Assembly (NCBI GenBank): GCA_945859605.1
Contig: OX243827.1
Location: 3,603,345-3,667,344 of the forward strand
Direction: 5' to 3'
DNA from: Lumbricus rubellus
Lineage: Eukaryota; Annelida; Clitellata; Crassiclitellata; Lumbricidae
Length of the DNA: 64,000 nt
Positions 1 through 9,905 of the stretch are shown one piece after another; position 1 is the first letter of the stretch, and each line of letters opens with the position of its first letter. The translations under genes and the position numbers were made by a program. A model generated the notes under the pieces. That model was not told the DNA's origin. It worked only from the letters and a program-made list of their open reading frames with translations, and searched no databases.

Positions 1-164
1 TGCCCAAAATTACCAAATATCCTACCATTTTTACCCACTTTTGGCATCTGATGGCCTGCTTTGCGACCCGGCAACAGCAGGTCTCAAAAATCGATGCCGG
101 GTCTCAGACCCGAACCGACCCGGCTCACTTTCAGGCTGTTTCAGCCCGGTTTTAGGTCGTTCAA
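1..164. other. unassigned sequence at window edge
   Basis: No gene seen. It contains several short GACCCGG/CCGGGTC-like inverted words around positions 65-155, which may be the remains of a transposon terminus. It does not match the other copies of the repeat that starts at about 165. Confidence 0.4.
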
Positions 165-880
165 CCCTCGCTAGTCTTTCTTAAGGTCACATATAGTTAA
201 GTCTTTCACTTTTCCACAACCTAACTCCACGTGGATCATAGCCTGGTTCCCTCAGTTATTTTTCAACAATTCTCACACTGCTCTCAAATCTTCTCAGCTC
301 TCACCCAAAAATCAGGCAGACACCAAATTGAGCAGGTGTGGATCAGGGTTCTAGCAAAGACCTTGGTTCTAGGAATTCATGTATTTGCCCCAATTTGGGC
401 ACTTGTAAAGCATACTGCTAACTTATTTTTAGGTACTGGTAGGGCCTACAATAAAAAAAATGATTGTATGGTTTTTGGTGTGAAAATTGCAAAACATGGA
501 CCGAAATTAATAGCTAGTTGACATTTTTTGCTGACAAATATGCTACAAAGAAAACTCTATGATGCCATGACATTGTTTTAAGTAGGCAGTTAATAAGAAG
601 TGGAAAAGTCTGTAACGTGATAGATTTTAAATTCTTCTGGGAAATCACTGCAGTTAGGCCTATATAACTTTAATTTATCTGTCTCATTCGTGCAGCATTC
701 ATGTTTTTCTCTGAGCGAGTTATATCACATGTGTTGGGCCTGATAGCAAATGCCATAGATCTAGTTTTGTGATCTTGATTGTCAGAACGAAAAGATACCA
801 CCCTTACAGGGAAAAACAGGGGGCCCATGGGCCATGCGAGACCCCTGCACACGGGCCCACAAAAGCTAGCTACGCCACTG
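165..880 (+). repeat. hAT-family repeat, copy 1
   Basis: Closely matches 24698-25393 in the same orientation and, in reverse, 51171-51479 plus 55891-56400. It ends at 880 with TACGCCACTG, the complement of the hAT-like terminus CAGTGGCGTA that bounds the copy at 51171. The matching left terminus is not in the window. Open frames inside (for example 231-521) are not conserved between copies, so I do not call them genes. Confidence 0.75.
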
Positions 881-1640
881 GGAAGGGATGAGCAGTGAGC
901 AGATTAATAATTGTAGTCACCACCTTTATCTGAGGAAAGTTACGACCTTGCTGACAGGTTGAGGTTCCAAGGCGAGGGACAAAAGCTTCCCGCTCCAGGC
1001 AGAGCGAAGGGTAATTTGTTAAGAACCGAATAGGCCTGGCCGCCTATACATCTCAAGGGGTGTTTCGTTTTTTCTTGAAGATGCGTTCTATTATAGTCGG
1101 TCAGACTTTATCAACTAACTTTAAGCTTACACCAGTAACAGGCACCATATATAGAAGGGTAATTATTCAATACGCTTGTATAGGCTTAAGGAATGTCGAA
1201 ACATGGAGTCATTAGTTCAACAATCAGTGACGACCGTTTATCAGGTCTCTATAGTTGTATGATGAGTGTACGTATAGGCTATTTCGGAAAAGCAAATTCA
1301 GACAAGAATAGCGGATTTACGGAGTGACAAATCAGTGTGGACAAGAACCCAGATGATTGCAATCGTTATTTCAAGTGTGAGGTCAGATTTCAGTCACATA
1401 AAATTTAACTATCATAACAGCTTTTACAATGAATGTATTGGATTTTTTTCACATGCTGGGTTCCGTGACAGACGATCGAGAGGGAGCCAGCGCAGATTGT
1501 GCGAGCGTCGAAGGTGGAGTGATCGGCAATTGCTTTCGACAACCTATATTTAGTTCGTGCGACAATTACCCTACTCAACAGTTTGTGCCCCATAGAAACA
1601 TTTTTGCGGACGTCCATGTAAACCACTTCTAGGCCTATTT
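881..1640. other. unassigned intergenic sequence
   Basis: No gene is supported. Short open frames at 1335-1632 overlap on both strands and resemble no family I recognise. One TAGGCCTA palindrome lies at 1630-1637. Confidence 0.5.
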
Positions 1641-2243
1641 CAGCACTGAAATTACGAGAAATTTTGCTGCAACGAGTTTAAGTTTAAAATGTTACCATTT
1701 CAGTGTCGAAATAAAACAATTAAACAATGGGATGGGACAGAAATGGTGAACAATTTCGTTAAAATGACAAACTAAAATGCTACCATTGCAGTGTGGAAAT
1801 TTTAAGAAAATCGACTTCGGAGGGGGTGCATCCTCCTCCTTAGACCAACTTCCTACTTGGCGCGTTCGCCCTCCCCAAACCCACGACCAATTAAGTCTCC
1901 GCCTATAGCGTCCAGGCACTTCTTTTTACACTTTAAGCACTGACTAAAATGTTCAATAACCCACAAAACAAAACATACAGTTGTGGAAACATGCAAGTGT
2001 GGCGCTTCTGCACTTCCAACAAACTGAATTGAATCATCGTTGTGCATCTCATGTAGGCCTAACAGGCAGTGTACTATATAATAATAATCTAGTCACCCTC
2101 TTCTGGGAAACAAGGTTTTTTGGGAGAAGAGTTAGCATACAAATGACGATCACCGAGGTATATAGCGCCGAGCAGGAGAAGAATTGGAAGGGGATATGTG
2201 CCTATTTCCCCCATTTTAATATTTCATTTCCACATTGTAACAC
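1641..2243 (+). repeat. composite repeat, copy A, left part
   Basis: Positions 1941-2243 match 44343-44640 closely and continue at 9906 after the LTR element. The copy at 44.6 kb is the uninterrupted version, so it serves as the empty site for the LTR insertion. The stretch 1690-1810 has words similar to the 86 bp satellite unit at 20 kb (GCTACCATTGCAGTGTGGAA), which suggests a shared origin. An open frame at 1981-2217 is similar in both copies but contains no recognisable domain. Confidence 0.75.
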
Positions 2244-2404
2244 TGTTGTATATTCAGTTTTAATACTTCAACATTTATTGAATCAACGATCAAACGATAA
2301 ATCAACTGAACTTCCGATCCCCGGATGTTGCACGAGAACTGTGCGTTAAACTAAAGCAAGTATGTAAGTAAGTAAGTCAACTTATAAAAACATGATATCC
2401 AACA
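2244..2404 (-). repeat. 3' LTR of the Mag-like element
   Basis: 161 bp, identical by eye to 9740-9900. Begins TGTTG, ends CAACA, and abuts the target duplication AACAC. Confidence 0.93.
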
Positions 2405-2453
2405 CCCTTCCGCTTAAAATGTCAACAATTGTAAAACAAAACAGATAATATAT

Positions 2454-3740
2454 TTAGATTTTCTCAATTAAACGTTCTGGACGTCTGTGATCTCTTCCAG
2501 AACGACGAAGAACATGGTTTGGTACGGTTCCTATGTCATCTGTCAAACGAGATTGGTACTTGGCATCCTGGTATTCCTTCTCAGGCGCCTGAACAACTCT
2601 CGGTTCAATCACGCTTGGTAAATCCTGCATCCCGTATTCTAGTCCAGGTGAATGCATCTGATGAGATATGTTGGTTTCAACTGTACCAGGAGTAATTAGT
2701 GTTTCTGGAGTTGATTTGGTACCGACGGTACACTGGAACTGATGTGGTGTCCAGTTGAATTGATGGGGCACTGACGGTGTGTTGTTATGAAAACCAATTG
2801 TCGACTCTGATTCTGGTTGATCCTCTTCCATTCGCGTGATCAGTTGGTCAATGTGTCGACGCCAAACTTTGGAACCAACCTGAACGCGATATGATAGTGG
2901 TCCGGTTTTCTGTAATATTGTTCCGTCAAGCCACTTTCCTTGATTCCGATAATCTCGTGCCCACACATGATCGCCTGAACGAAAAGTTCTATCCTTGGAC
3001 ACTGGGTTTGCTTGACCTTCTTGTGATTTGCGTACTCGGTCCTCTGGTCTGAGGCGCATGGAATCTAAAGGCATCACTACTCGCCGGTTAAAAAGCATCT
3101 GTGCCGGTGAGACACCAGTTGTCGCGTGTGCCGTATTGCGATAGGACAACAAGAATCGATGTACGCGATACATCAAAACTTCAAATGTCACTTCTTTTGT
3201 CCCCAGGACTTCCTTTAGAGTTCTGACAAAACGTTCTGCTTCACCGTTTGAGCGTGGATGATAAGGAGAGGTCTGTATGTGTTGTATGCCGAATCTTTTA
3301 CAGAATTGCTGAAATTCACCACTGGTAAACTGTGAACCATTGTCCGAAACTATCTGTGAAGGCACTCCGAATCGGGCCATCAGGGACAGTAAAATGTGGA
3401 CAGTCACCGCAGATGTTGCTGATTTTACTGGTATTGCTTCAGCCCACTTAGTCCGTGCATCAACACAGACTAACCACATATGACCATGTGTTGGTCCGGC
3501 ATAGTCAATATTTCACCGATACCACGGCTTCTCAGGAAATTCCCATGGATGAACAGATGCTTGCGGTGCTTCTGCCTGAACTGATTGACAGTGTTGACAG
3601 GTGCGGACCACTCTCTCGATTTCAATGTCCATATTTGGCCACCAGACGAACGAACGTGCTAGGCTCTTCATTCGTGTCATACCTGGATGACCCTGATGGA
3701 GTTCTGTGAGTGTGTCACTTTGAATTGATCGTGGAATTAT
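2454..3740 (-). pseudogene. integrase region of Mag-like pol, one stop
   Basis: The N-terminal part (3516-3743) has the HHCC zinc-binding pattern of retroviral-type integrases: HQGHPG, then CQHC about 30 residues later. The catalytic core (2454-3479) carries the D,D,E triad in VDARTKW, SDNGSQF and NGEAERF. The C-terminal region has the small-barrel pattern around WLDGTILQKTGPLSYRV. The function would be joining cDNA ends to host DNA. An in-frame TGA at 3513-3515 separates the two halves in the same frame, so the copy is inactive unless the stop is suppressed. The end of the frame at 2454 is close to the 3' LTR, as expected. Confidence 0.9.
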
Positions 3741-3752
3741 CATTCGGGATCC

Positions 3753-4440
3753 CTAACAAATACAGCCATCCTCGATAGATAGTTCTGTACGCCGAATGTA
3801 GAACGCGTCCAGTGATGCAGGTCTGTCCGCTGGCCAACTTCCTTCTATGTAACGGCGTACGGCGGCTAGAGTTGCGTCCCTCTTAGTTTCCTCCGCTAGA
3901 CGTCTGTGGGAAAATTCAGGTGCACAGAGTTCATCAATATCAAAAATATCAACATCATCGTCTTCCGCCACCAATGGAAGTCGTGATAAACCATCAGCAT
4001 TGCCGTGCTCTGAGGTATTCTTATAACGAATGTCATAAGAATATGCCATCAATGTTAATGCCCAGCGTTGAATTCGAGCTGAGGCGCGGTCTGGAATAGG
4101 TTTATCTGGACCAAAGACTGCAACTAATGGCTTATGATCTGTCACCAACGTAAATCTTCGGCCGTACAAATATTGCTTGAACTTAGAAACTCCGAATATA
4201 ATTCCGTAAGCTTCTTTCTCGATCTGGGCGTAATTACGTTGTGACGAATTTAATGTCTTCGAAGCGTAAGCAATTGGTCGTTCACTGCCATCAGGAAATG
4301 TATGAAACAGTGACACCCCGACACCATAGCTGGATGCGTCAGCTGCGAGTCCAATCGGTAAACTAGGATCATAGTGGCATAGAATTGGAGGACTGGACAA
4401 GATTCGCTTCAAAGATGTCTTCGGATGTCTTCTCGGCTGC
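3753..4440 (-). pseudogene. RT C-terminus and RNase H of Mag-like pol
   Basis: Contains the Ty3-type RNase H domain with all four acidic positions visible: LAADASSYGVG, AQIEKEAYG, LVTDHKPL and GNADGLSR. It would degrade the RNA strand during reverse transcription. The frame starts in the connection region (KTSLKRILSSPP) and has no RT palm or YxDD motif upstream; instead gag lies immediately before it. It ends at an in-frame TAG (3753-3755), at a position where relatives commonly have tryptophan in the linker before integrase. The same frame continues into the integrase region. Confidence 0.9.
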
Positions 4441-4782
4441 CTCAAATGACGCTGCGAATCTTACCACATTCTCGATTGTCAATTCTTGTTGTTGAAGGAG
4501 ATATTTTTGAATCTCTGCATTCGACATTCCGCACACAAACTGATCGCGTAGTCGTCCATTAACAGGTGATACAGAGTCATTTTCGAAATTGCATGTCAGT
4601 GATAGCTTCCTCAAGGCAGCCATATAATCCGCCGCTGTTTCTCCTCGTTGTTGACGGCGTGTGTAAAAATGAAATCGTTCTGCAATTTCCAAGGGTCGTG
4701 GGTTAACTATGATCTCGATTCTTTCTACTATTTGACCAAATGTAGCATTATCCACGTCCACGGGGTGAATGTCGCAATATTT
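4405..4782 (-). pseudogene. gag C-terminal half of Mag-like element
   Basis: Carries the conserved gag segment with RFHFYTRRQQRGE and YMAALRKLSLTCNF, typical of Mag/SURL gag proteins. It lacks the CCHC zinc knuckle because the sequence passes directly into the end of RT at about 4405-4440, where words related to AAGACATC occur on both sides of the join. The N-terminal half lies at 9550-9712, beyond the THAP transposon. Removing that transposon and one AT copy puts the halves back in one frame. Confidence 0.85.
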
Positions 4783-4941
4783 ATGGGGGACTCTGTGAGA
4801 AATGGCAACCAATAGGGGCGCCACGTTGCCATGTCGTTTTTTGAACTTGAAACAAGAACTTCCGGCAAATCGTGTGGCTTGGTTACTGTTGTTTATTTAC
4901 AAATACTGATCAAAACTTTAGCAGATTAAGGTGATTAAAAA

Positions 4942-5130
4942 ATGCCTGCGTATTGATGCGTGCCAAAATGTAGAGGAAAAGGAGGTTACAAGTTTCCGAA
5001 AGATATTCCGTTGAGATGGCAGTGGATTTCAGCACTAAAAAATTTATGGCAAATGACATCCAACTTCACGGAGTTTGGTATGCGAGTCTCATTTTAAGGA
5101 CGAGGACTACCCTGATATGACGAGCTACGG
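4942..5130 (+). pseudogene. THAP zinc-finger exon of transposase
   Basis: Translation from the ATG gives a C2CH THAP finger: CVPKC near the start, KFPKDIPLRWQWI in the middle, and CESHFKDEDYPDMTSY at the end after a one-base frame change near 5080. A TGA interrupts codon 5. THAP domains bind transposon ends or other specific DNA. The exon is followed directly by a consensus splice donor (GTAAGT at 5130-5135), so the original transposase was spliced. The stop and the frameshift make it a pseudogene. Confidence 0.8.
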
Positions 5131-5144
5131 TAAGTTATTTCGGA

Positions 5145-5400
5145 GGGCGAAACTGCACAATCGGGGACCGCTATTAATAGATTTTAGGCGTCGTGGGGGT
5201 CGGTTAGGGCTCAGGTTAGGCGTCGTGAGGGTCGGTTAGGGCTCAGGTTAGGCGTCGTGAGGGTCGGTTAGAGCTCAGGTTAGGCGTCGTGAGGGTCGGT
5301 TAGGGTTAGAATTAGGGTTAGTGTCGTCATTCTTTCCAATAAATTGAAAATAGTACGTAAGATCTATTAATAGCGGTCCCCGATTGTGCCGTTTCGCCCG
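5145..5400. mobile_element. MITE with 38 bp TIRs and TTAGGG-like core
   Basis: The ends are near-perfect inverted repeats of about 38 bp, starting GGGCGAAAC and containing GCACAATCGGGGACCGC. The core is about four tandem copies of a 31 bp unit containing GGCGTCGTGAGGGTCGGTTA, then GGGTTAG words resembling telomere repeats. It sits 10 bases past the THAP exon splice donor, inside the putative intron. I could not find a clear target duplication. Confidence 0.8.
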
Positions 5401-5991
5401 GGTGTAATTTGCAAGACATTCTCTGTACTTGTAATCTCTGCTTTTAAATCTAATGTTCTAAAAACAACCAATGGTAAAAGCAGTAACACAGTAATTTCTA
5501 TAAAACATTTGATATTTATTGCCATTACTAATAGGTGCGGTGGTAACACATTTTTTAAAGCTTTTTGATGACATTTTTCAGTTACAAGCCGCTAAGCAAC
5601 AATAACATTATAATACTAAGGGATATGGTTTGCAAGACATTTGCTGCACTTGTAATCTAGGTCTTTAAATATTTTGTAAAACTACCAAGGTTGGAAGCAA
5701 TAATTTTATTATGTTATATTGCTAAGTGTAATGGTGAAACATTTTTAGTTGTTTTGCTGTCATTTCAGTAGAAACCACTAAAGAATAATACAGTAATTAA
5801 AAGCCAATATTATTTATCATTATTACTAGGTGTGGTGATATGAACAGCTTTATATATATGTTTGGCTGTCTTTTTCATGTTAAAAATCACTAGGCAATGA
5901 TGTAGTATTTAAAAGTATTATAACACTTGATGCTATTTATTATAATTATTTTGCCGCAAAAACTTGAAAATGTTTTACTGTCTTTTTGCAG
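5401..5991 (+). other. putative intron of THAP transposase
   Basis: AT-rich sequence with two or three diverged copies of a roughly 200-230 bp unit (for example GCAAGACATT..CACTTGTAATCT near 5410 and 5630). It ends with TCTTTTTGCAG at 5981-5991, a good splice acceptor paired with the donor at 5130. Confidence 0.5.
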
Positions 5992-6164
5992 GTTACAAAT
6001 CACTATAAAAAGTGTTGAGACAACAGTCAGCGGTCCCTGAGTCGGTCTACTTGGACTCCGCAACCTTCTGCTAAGACTTTGTGTCGAACACGACTAAAGA
6101 CTCGGTGCAATAAAAAGAGGAAAAATCACAAGAATTTTCAGAGAGTAAAATCAACAATCTGAAT

Positions 6165-6461
6165 ATGGATAATGATTTAACTGTTGGTTGGGCAGTTGGA
6201 GTAGTTTCAGAGTCTACACTTTCCAGAAGCAAACAGCTGACAGATGCAAAAACTCAGACAGTGGAGGAAGCCATACAGACAACTCATGCATCTGTCCAAA
6301 CTTTGGGAAAACAATCACGTACAGTCTTGTCAATTAGTAACAATGATAAGGCAGTTAATTATTACACAAGAATAGAAAACTATGCCAAATTTCAGTTCGT
6401 GCTTGCAAGTTTAGGACCAGAAAAGCCCAGCATCTCATTGCTTCACTTTTCATGGGTTTGA
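6165..6461 (+). pseudogene. possible second exon of THAP-type transposase
   Basis: 98-residue open frame. Its second half (NNDKAVNYYTRIENYAKFQF) resembles the segment YTGLPSFEVF that precedes the DDE domain in THAP-associated transposases. This similarity is from memory and moderate. No DDE catalytic core follows. Upstream stop codons mean the frame is not cleanly joined to the acceptor at 5991. Confidence 0.45.
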
Positions 6462-7787
6462 TGTATGTGTGTGCATGTGAAAGTCAAGTGGATAATGTGT
6501 TTTGTACTAGGATTTGCTTCATGTCACTTGAGTGGAGGGAGCTGAAAATGTGGCCCTAACGTGATTTGGTGAATTTTTACGCCTTCTGATTTCTGGGGAA
6601 AATTCCTAAAGACATGTATCGTATTAGATGGGACTGAATGTGCTGTAAGAACTCAAAGCTCCCCTTAGCCCAACAAGCAACATTTTTAACGTATAAGAAT
6701 CGTACTATGTTAAAAGCGAACAGTGGCTTTCCCAGTTTATGTTATTCAGTGGAATCCATTTTGGCATGTTGTACAGGACATGTTTGCATTATTCAATGTG
6801 CAGGTTAATATTCCCACGTTCTTTATAAATAAAAATCAAAAGCAATCCTACACGACCACAAAGTAAGTAGCAAAAGAGTTCACATTGGTCTTTGCAAAAT
6901 ATACTAAATTTTAACAAAACCAATGAACCATTGTGAAACACAATTGCCAACGGATATAATATTTGTTTGTTACATGCTATGTAATTTTCCCAGTCGCATT
7001 GTTTAAGAAATGCTTAGAATGTGACATTGCTTGTGTAGTGCAGAATCAGGTTGCGATATTACTATCAGATCTACGTTAAATATGTTTTAAAAGTTAAATG
7101 TGTAATAGTCTATATATAAAAGAACTTGTTAAGGCAGGCTTTTTTAAAACGATAAAAGAAATGTTCTAGAGTTGAAGGCATGCACTGCCACAATGAAGTC
7201 AGCATCACATGAAACAATAATACAATTCATGTCCGCTAAAGTGTAAACAACAAAAAACATATGTGTCTTCCTAAACAGAAGAGTTCACCCTGAACGTGGT
7301 AATAATAGTTGTGTGTTTTGCTTAAAGTAATTTGGCCATCACTGTCTTCAAGGAAGTAAACAGACATGGAAGAAATCTATGGGTGATTTCTTGCACTGAA
7401 ATGGCACTTAACTTCCTTCAACAGTGGTCAGCGTTGATCAAAAGTCTCAAGAACTGCGAAGGTATCCATGGGTGACTAGCTGAAATGAAAACCACACAAT
7501 CTTTTGTTTTCATTCCAAGACTTTCCGGATTACTGTTCAAAGTGTTTGGTGGCAAGTGACTCATGTTTCATTCCATGACCTGTGGCTGCAGAATAGAAAT
7601 GCAACTGTGAGATCAGTTGCTGTGCAAGCTTGTGTAAATCTGTTCTTAGGATTGCTTTGCAAACGGTGTCCTTCCGGATGTTATGCACCTTGGTCGTGAA
7701 TGAGGTTAGGTTGTCATCCACAGTGAATGATGTAACGTCCTTAGAATGGTCATCTTGTCCATGGCCAAGGAGGGCGTAGAAAGTCGC
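6462..7787. other. non-coding interior of THAP transposon
   Basis: No open frame or domain recognised on either strand. The expected DDE catalytic domain of the transposase is not found here. Confidence 0.5.
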
Positions 7788-8240
7788 TCATAGCCGCCTC
7801 GGTTGGTCAGTGTTTGCAGCGATTCTGGCCTCCCAGTGGTCCCGTCCCTTCCCTCGGTAGCGCCTGTGCATGTTACGGACGGATTTGATCCAGGCAGTAT
7901 GATCCATAGGAGATCGTGCCTTCCTATACCGCCTGTCTAGAGACCGGCACTCCGCGTCAAACCATGGATACAGTGGGCGGCGCTGGACTTTGGCCTGGCG
8001 AGTGGGAAGAAATCGGTTGATGAGGTCTGTCATGGTGGATTCGTAGACTGTGAAGATGTTGGCAACCGGCACGTCCTCCAGGGTCGATGGATCAGTGATG
8101 ACTGGTATATCGAGAAGCGTAGACTTGAAGGCTGCCCGGTTAACACTCCGCCAGTCATGGAAGTCTAACGAAGTATATAGGACAGTGCTTTGATGAGGAG
8201 CGGGATGGATGTGACGATGAGGCCATGATCGGAGATGGTA
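7788..8240 (-). pseudogene. CR1/L2-like LINE fragment (EN-RT linker)
   Basis: The conserved segment between endonuclease and reverse transcriptase: DWRSVNRAAFKSTLL, STMTDLINRFLP, YPWFDAECRSLDRRYRKARS. It matches in pattern the LINE pieces at 22142-22295 and 19397-19780 (TKHGWHILDRDEF, ETSMSDLVDRFLP), so all belong to the same or a related family. No endonuclease or RT catalytic motif is included. Confidence 0.8.
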
Positions 8241-8459
8241 GGTATTACTGGAATCTGTAACAAGAAACAGACATCTTTGCAATGACACCTGCTTGAAAGC
8301 AAAATAGAAATACAAATGAGGCCATTAGTGTTAAGCCGAACATTGCTGTAAAGCTGACCTGCTTGTCGTGCTATAGTGGGCCGTATTTCGTATAACCTGT
8401 ACTGTAATCATTCTGCGGTTTGTCAGATTGAATCATTAAAGAATAATATTATTAATTCA
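8241..8459. other. unassigned short spacer
   Basis: No motif recognised between the LINE fragment and the SINE-like repeat. Confidence 0.4.
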
Positions 8460-8705
8460 TTCAATTCGAAAATTTATATAGTGCCCTTCAAGAAGCCTAG
8501 CTACTTAGAGGCGCTCTCAGCCCAGCCACGGCTAAAAAAGTAAGGTCTTGAGCAACTGGTAGAAAGCAGGCAAATTATTTCGACATAGTAAGCGCAGTGC
8601 AAGCGGAAGCCCATTCCATGTGGATGGGTCAATAACTGAGAAGAATCAACGCTGTCTGGTAGAAGACCGAGCTCGAGGGACCAGCAGCTCCCCATTAGGC
8701 AAACA
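8460..8705 (-). repeat. SINE-like short repeat
   Basis: Starts with a TTTATATAGTGCCCTTCAAG-type segment and contains GGAAGCCCATTCCATGTGGA. A similar arrangement (TTTATATAG.., then GGGAAGCCCAGCCGTTCCAG) occurs at 26005-26110. No pol III boxes recognised. The family assignment is open. Confidence 0.45.
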
Positions 8706-8788
8706 GCACTTTCTCTAAATACAAATCAGCAGAGGTGCAAATATATTAACTTGACACATTAAGCCTAGGGTTTACCGCTACTCGTATG

Positions 8789-9115
8789 CAGGGCCGTAGC
8801 AACAAAGAACGTGGCCCCTCCGAACACAAGTCCAGGGTGGCGATTGGCGAAGCACCTTACAATGCAGACACCAAAATGCGGCATTTATTTTATGTAAACA
8901 GGGTTATATCATATTATGTATAGGTCTGCAGTGAATAATTCGTATTTACATCACGGTTTTGTCAGTAAATCCCACATGGATTGCATGAGCAATGGCTTCA
9001 ATAAATGTCAATCGCCGTTATAGGCCTACCATTCATTTTTGGTGACTTTAGGGGCCCCTTCCTTTCGGGGGCCCCCTTCGGTCGGAGGGTACGGAGGGCG
9101 GTCGCTACGCCTCTG
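8789..9115. mobile_element. hAT-type MITE, 327 bp
   Basis: The ends CAGGGCCGTAGC and (complement) CAGAGGCGTAGC are imperfect inverted repeats of the CAGTGGCGTAGC type. Flanked by a perfect 8 bp target duplication CTCGTATG at 8781-8788 and 9116-9123. Subterminal GGGGCCCC-rich stretches are shared with other hATs here. No coding sequence. A TAGGCCTA palindrome lies at 9021-9028. Confidence 0.88.
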
Positions 9116-9549
9116 CTCGTATGTGTTTTACGTATGCGCTAAAACCGTCCTTAACAGTTGGGTTTGGAAGCACTACTGAGTAGTTACCTTGAAGGGGTGC
9201 TTCATAAATTTTGGTAGACGTTTACCTAAAGGCTAAATTTCCGTACAGAATGAAAGATGTATATAGCGTAATGTTGCGTGAAGTCAGATGCGTTTAGTTA
9301 TTTCGTTATCTTACCGCTCAAGAAGCTCGTGTCATCTCCAGAACTCTTGGTTTCTCTTTGCATCAACTCGACTTCCAACATTTCTTCCAAATTGCGTAAT
9401 TATCCGTGATGAAATTAAAATTTAATTCTAACGCGAATCTATCGATCATAACAACATCATAAACACTGAAACCGGAACTGCCTAGTCAACGAATGTGCAT
9501 AGTGGCGCCACCAATTTTCCTTAAAGGAACTACTCACAGAGTCCCCTAT

Positions 9550-9712
9550 TGAATAAGCTAATACCCATTGTGCGGCACAAAATGGCCTTGCGCTTCAACG
9601 CGTTGTTTTCGGACTCGTCAATACCTTCCTCGATGAAATAAAAATTCAACCGTTGGACGAAACGTTTCCATGTCTCCAAATTTTGATCAAAGTCCTTAAT
9701 TTTGGCCGTCAT
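9550..9712 (-). pseudogene. gag N-terminus of Mag-like element
   Basis: Begins with ATG at 9712 and contains WKRFVQRLNFYFIEEGI, the hallmark start of Mag/SURL gag, followed by NNALKRKAILC. It is cut by the THAP transposon at 9547. The start codon is 27 bases into the internal domain, directly after the primer-binding site. Confidence 0.88.
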
Positions 9713-9717
9713 TTTGA

Positions 9718-9739
9718 ATTATTATCCTCGTCGCCAATA
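9718..9739 (-). promoter_or_regulatory. primer-binding site of Mag-like element
   Basis: Reading the minus strand immediately after the 5' LTR: TATTGGCGACGAGGATAAT. The TGGCGACGAGGAT core begins with TGG, complementary to a tRNA CCA end, and starts 2-3 bases from the LTR as expected. Which tRNA is used was not determined. Confidence 0.75.
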
Positions 9740-9900
9740 TGTTGTATATTCAGTTTTAATACTTCAACATTTATTGAATCAACGATCAAACGATAAATCA
9801 ACTGAACTTCCGATCCCCGGATGTTGCACGAGAACTGTGCGTTAAACTAAAGCAAGTATGTAAGTAAGTAAGTCAACTTATAAAAACATGATATCCAACA
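9740..9900 (-). repeat. 5' LTR of the Mag-like element
   Basis: 161 bp, identical by eye to 2244-2404. It would carry the promoter, though I see no clear TATA box. Confidence 0.93.
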
Positions 9901-9905
9901 AACAC

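Larger units (their letters stand above)
4785..9547 (+). mobile_element. THAP-type DNA transposon (ISL2EU-like), degenerate
   Basis: The ends are inverted: GGGGGACTCTGTGAG at 4785 and the complement of AGGGGACTCTGTGAG at 9547, with shared subterminal GGCGCCAC. Flanking AT dinucleotides at 4783-4784 and 9548-9549 are the likely target duplication. Excision with one AT restores the gag reading frame, which strongly supports these boundaries. Inside are a THAP exon (4942-5130) and a second exon candidate (6165-6461). The combination of THAP domain, AT duplication and G-rich ends fits my recollection of the ISL2EU superfamily; P and Kolobok elements also carry THAP but duplicate 8 bp and TTAA. 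The copy carries a MITE, a LINE fragment, a SINE-like piece and a small hAT. Confidence 0.8.
2244..9900 (-). mobile_element. Mag/SURL-like Ty3 LTR retrotransposon, RT-less, interrupted
   Basis: Bounded by two identical 161 bp LTRs (2244-2404 and 9740-9900) that begin TGTTG and end CAACA, with a perfect 5 bp target duplication AACAC at 2239-2243 and 9901-9905. On the minus strand the order is 5' LTR, primer-binding site, gag, RNase H, integrase, 3' LTR. A THAP transposon (4785-9547) lies inside gag; without it the element is about 2.9 kb. The zinc knuckle, protease and reverse transcriptase palm are missing: gag runs directly into the end of RT at about 4405-4440. Two in-frame stops interrupt pol. 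Identical LTRs indicate recent insertion, so a non-autonomous copy mobilised in trans is likely. Confidence 0.93.

Noticed and set aside
231..521. 96-codon frame near the left edge
   Set aside because: Lies in the hAT repeat; the frame is broken in the paralogous copies.
1981..2349. 122-codon frame partly conserved at 44379-44615 as a gene
   Set aside because: Conservation follows the repeat copy itself; half of the frame lies in the inserted LTR and no domain is recognisable.
5160..5330. Telomeric repeat or chromosome end
   Set aside because: The TTAGGG-like words are inside a short MITE with inverted ends, not a telomere array.
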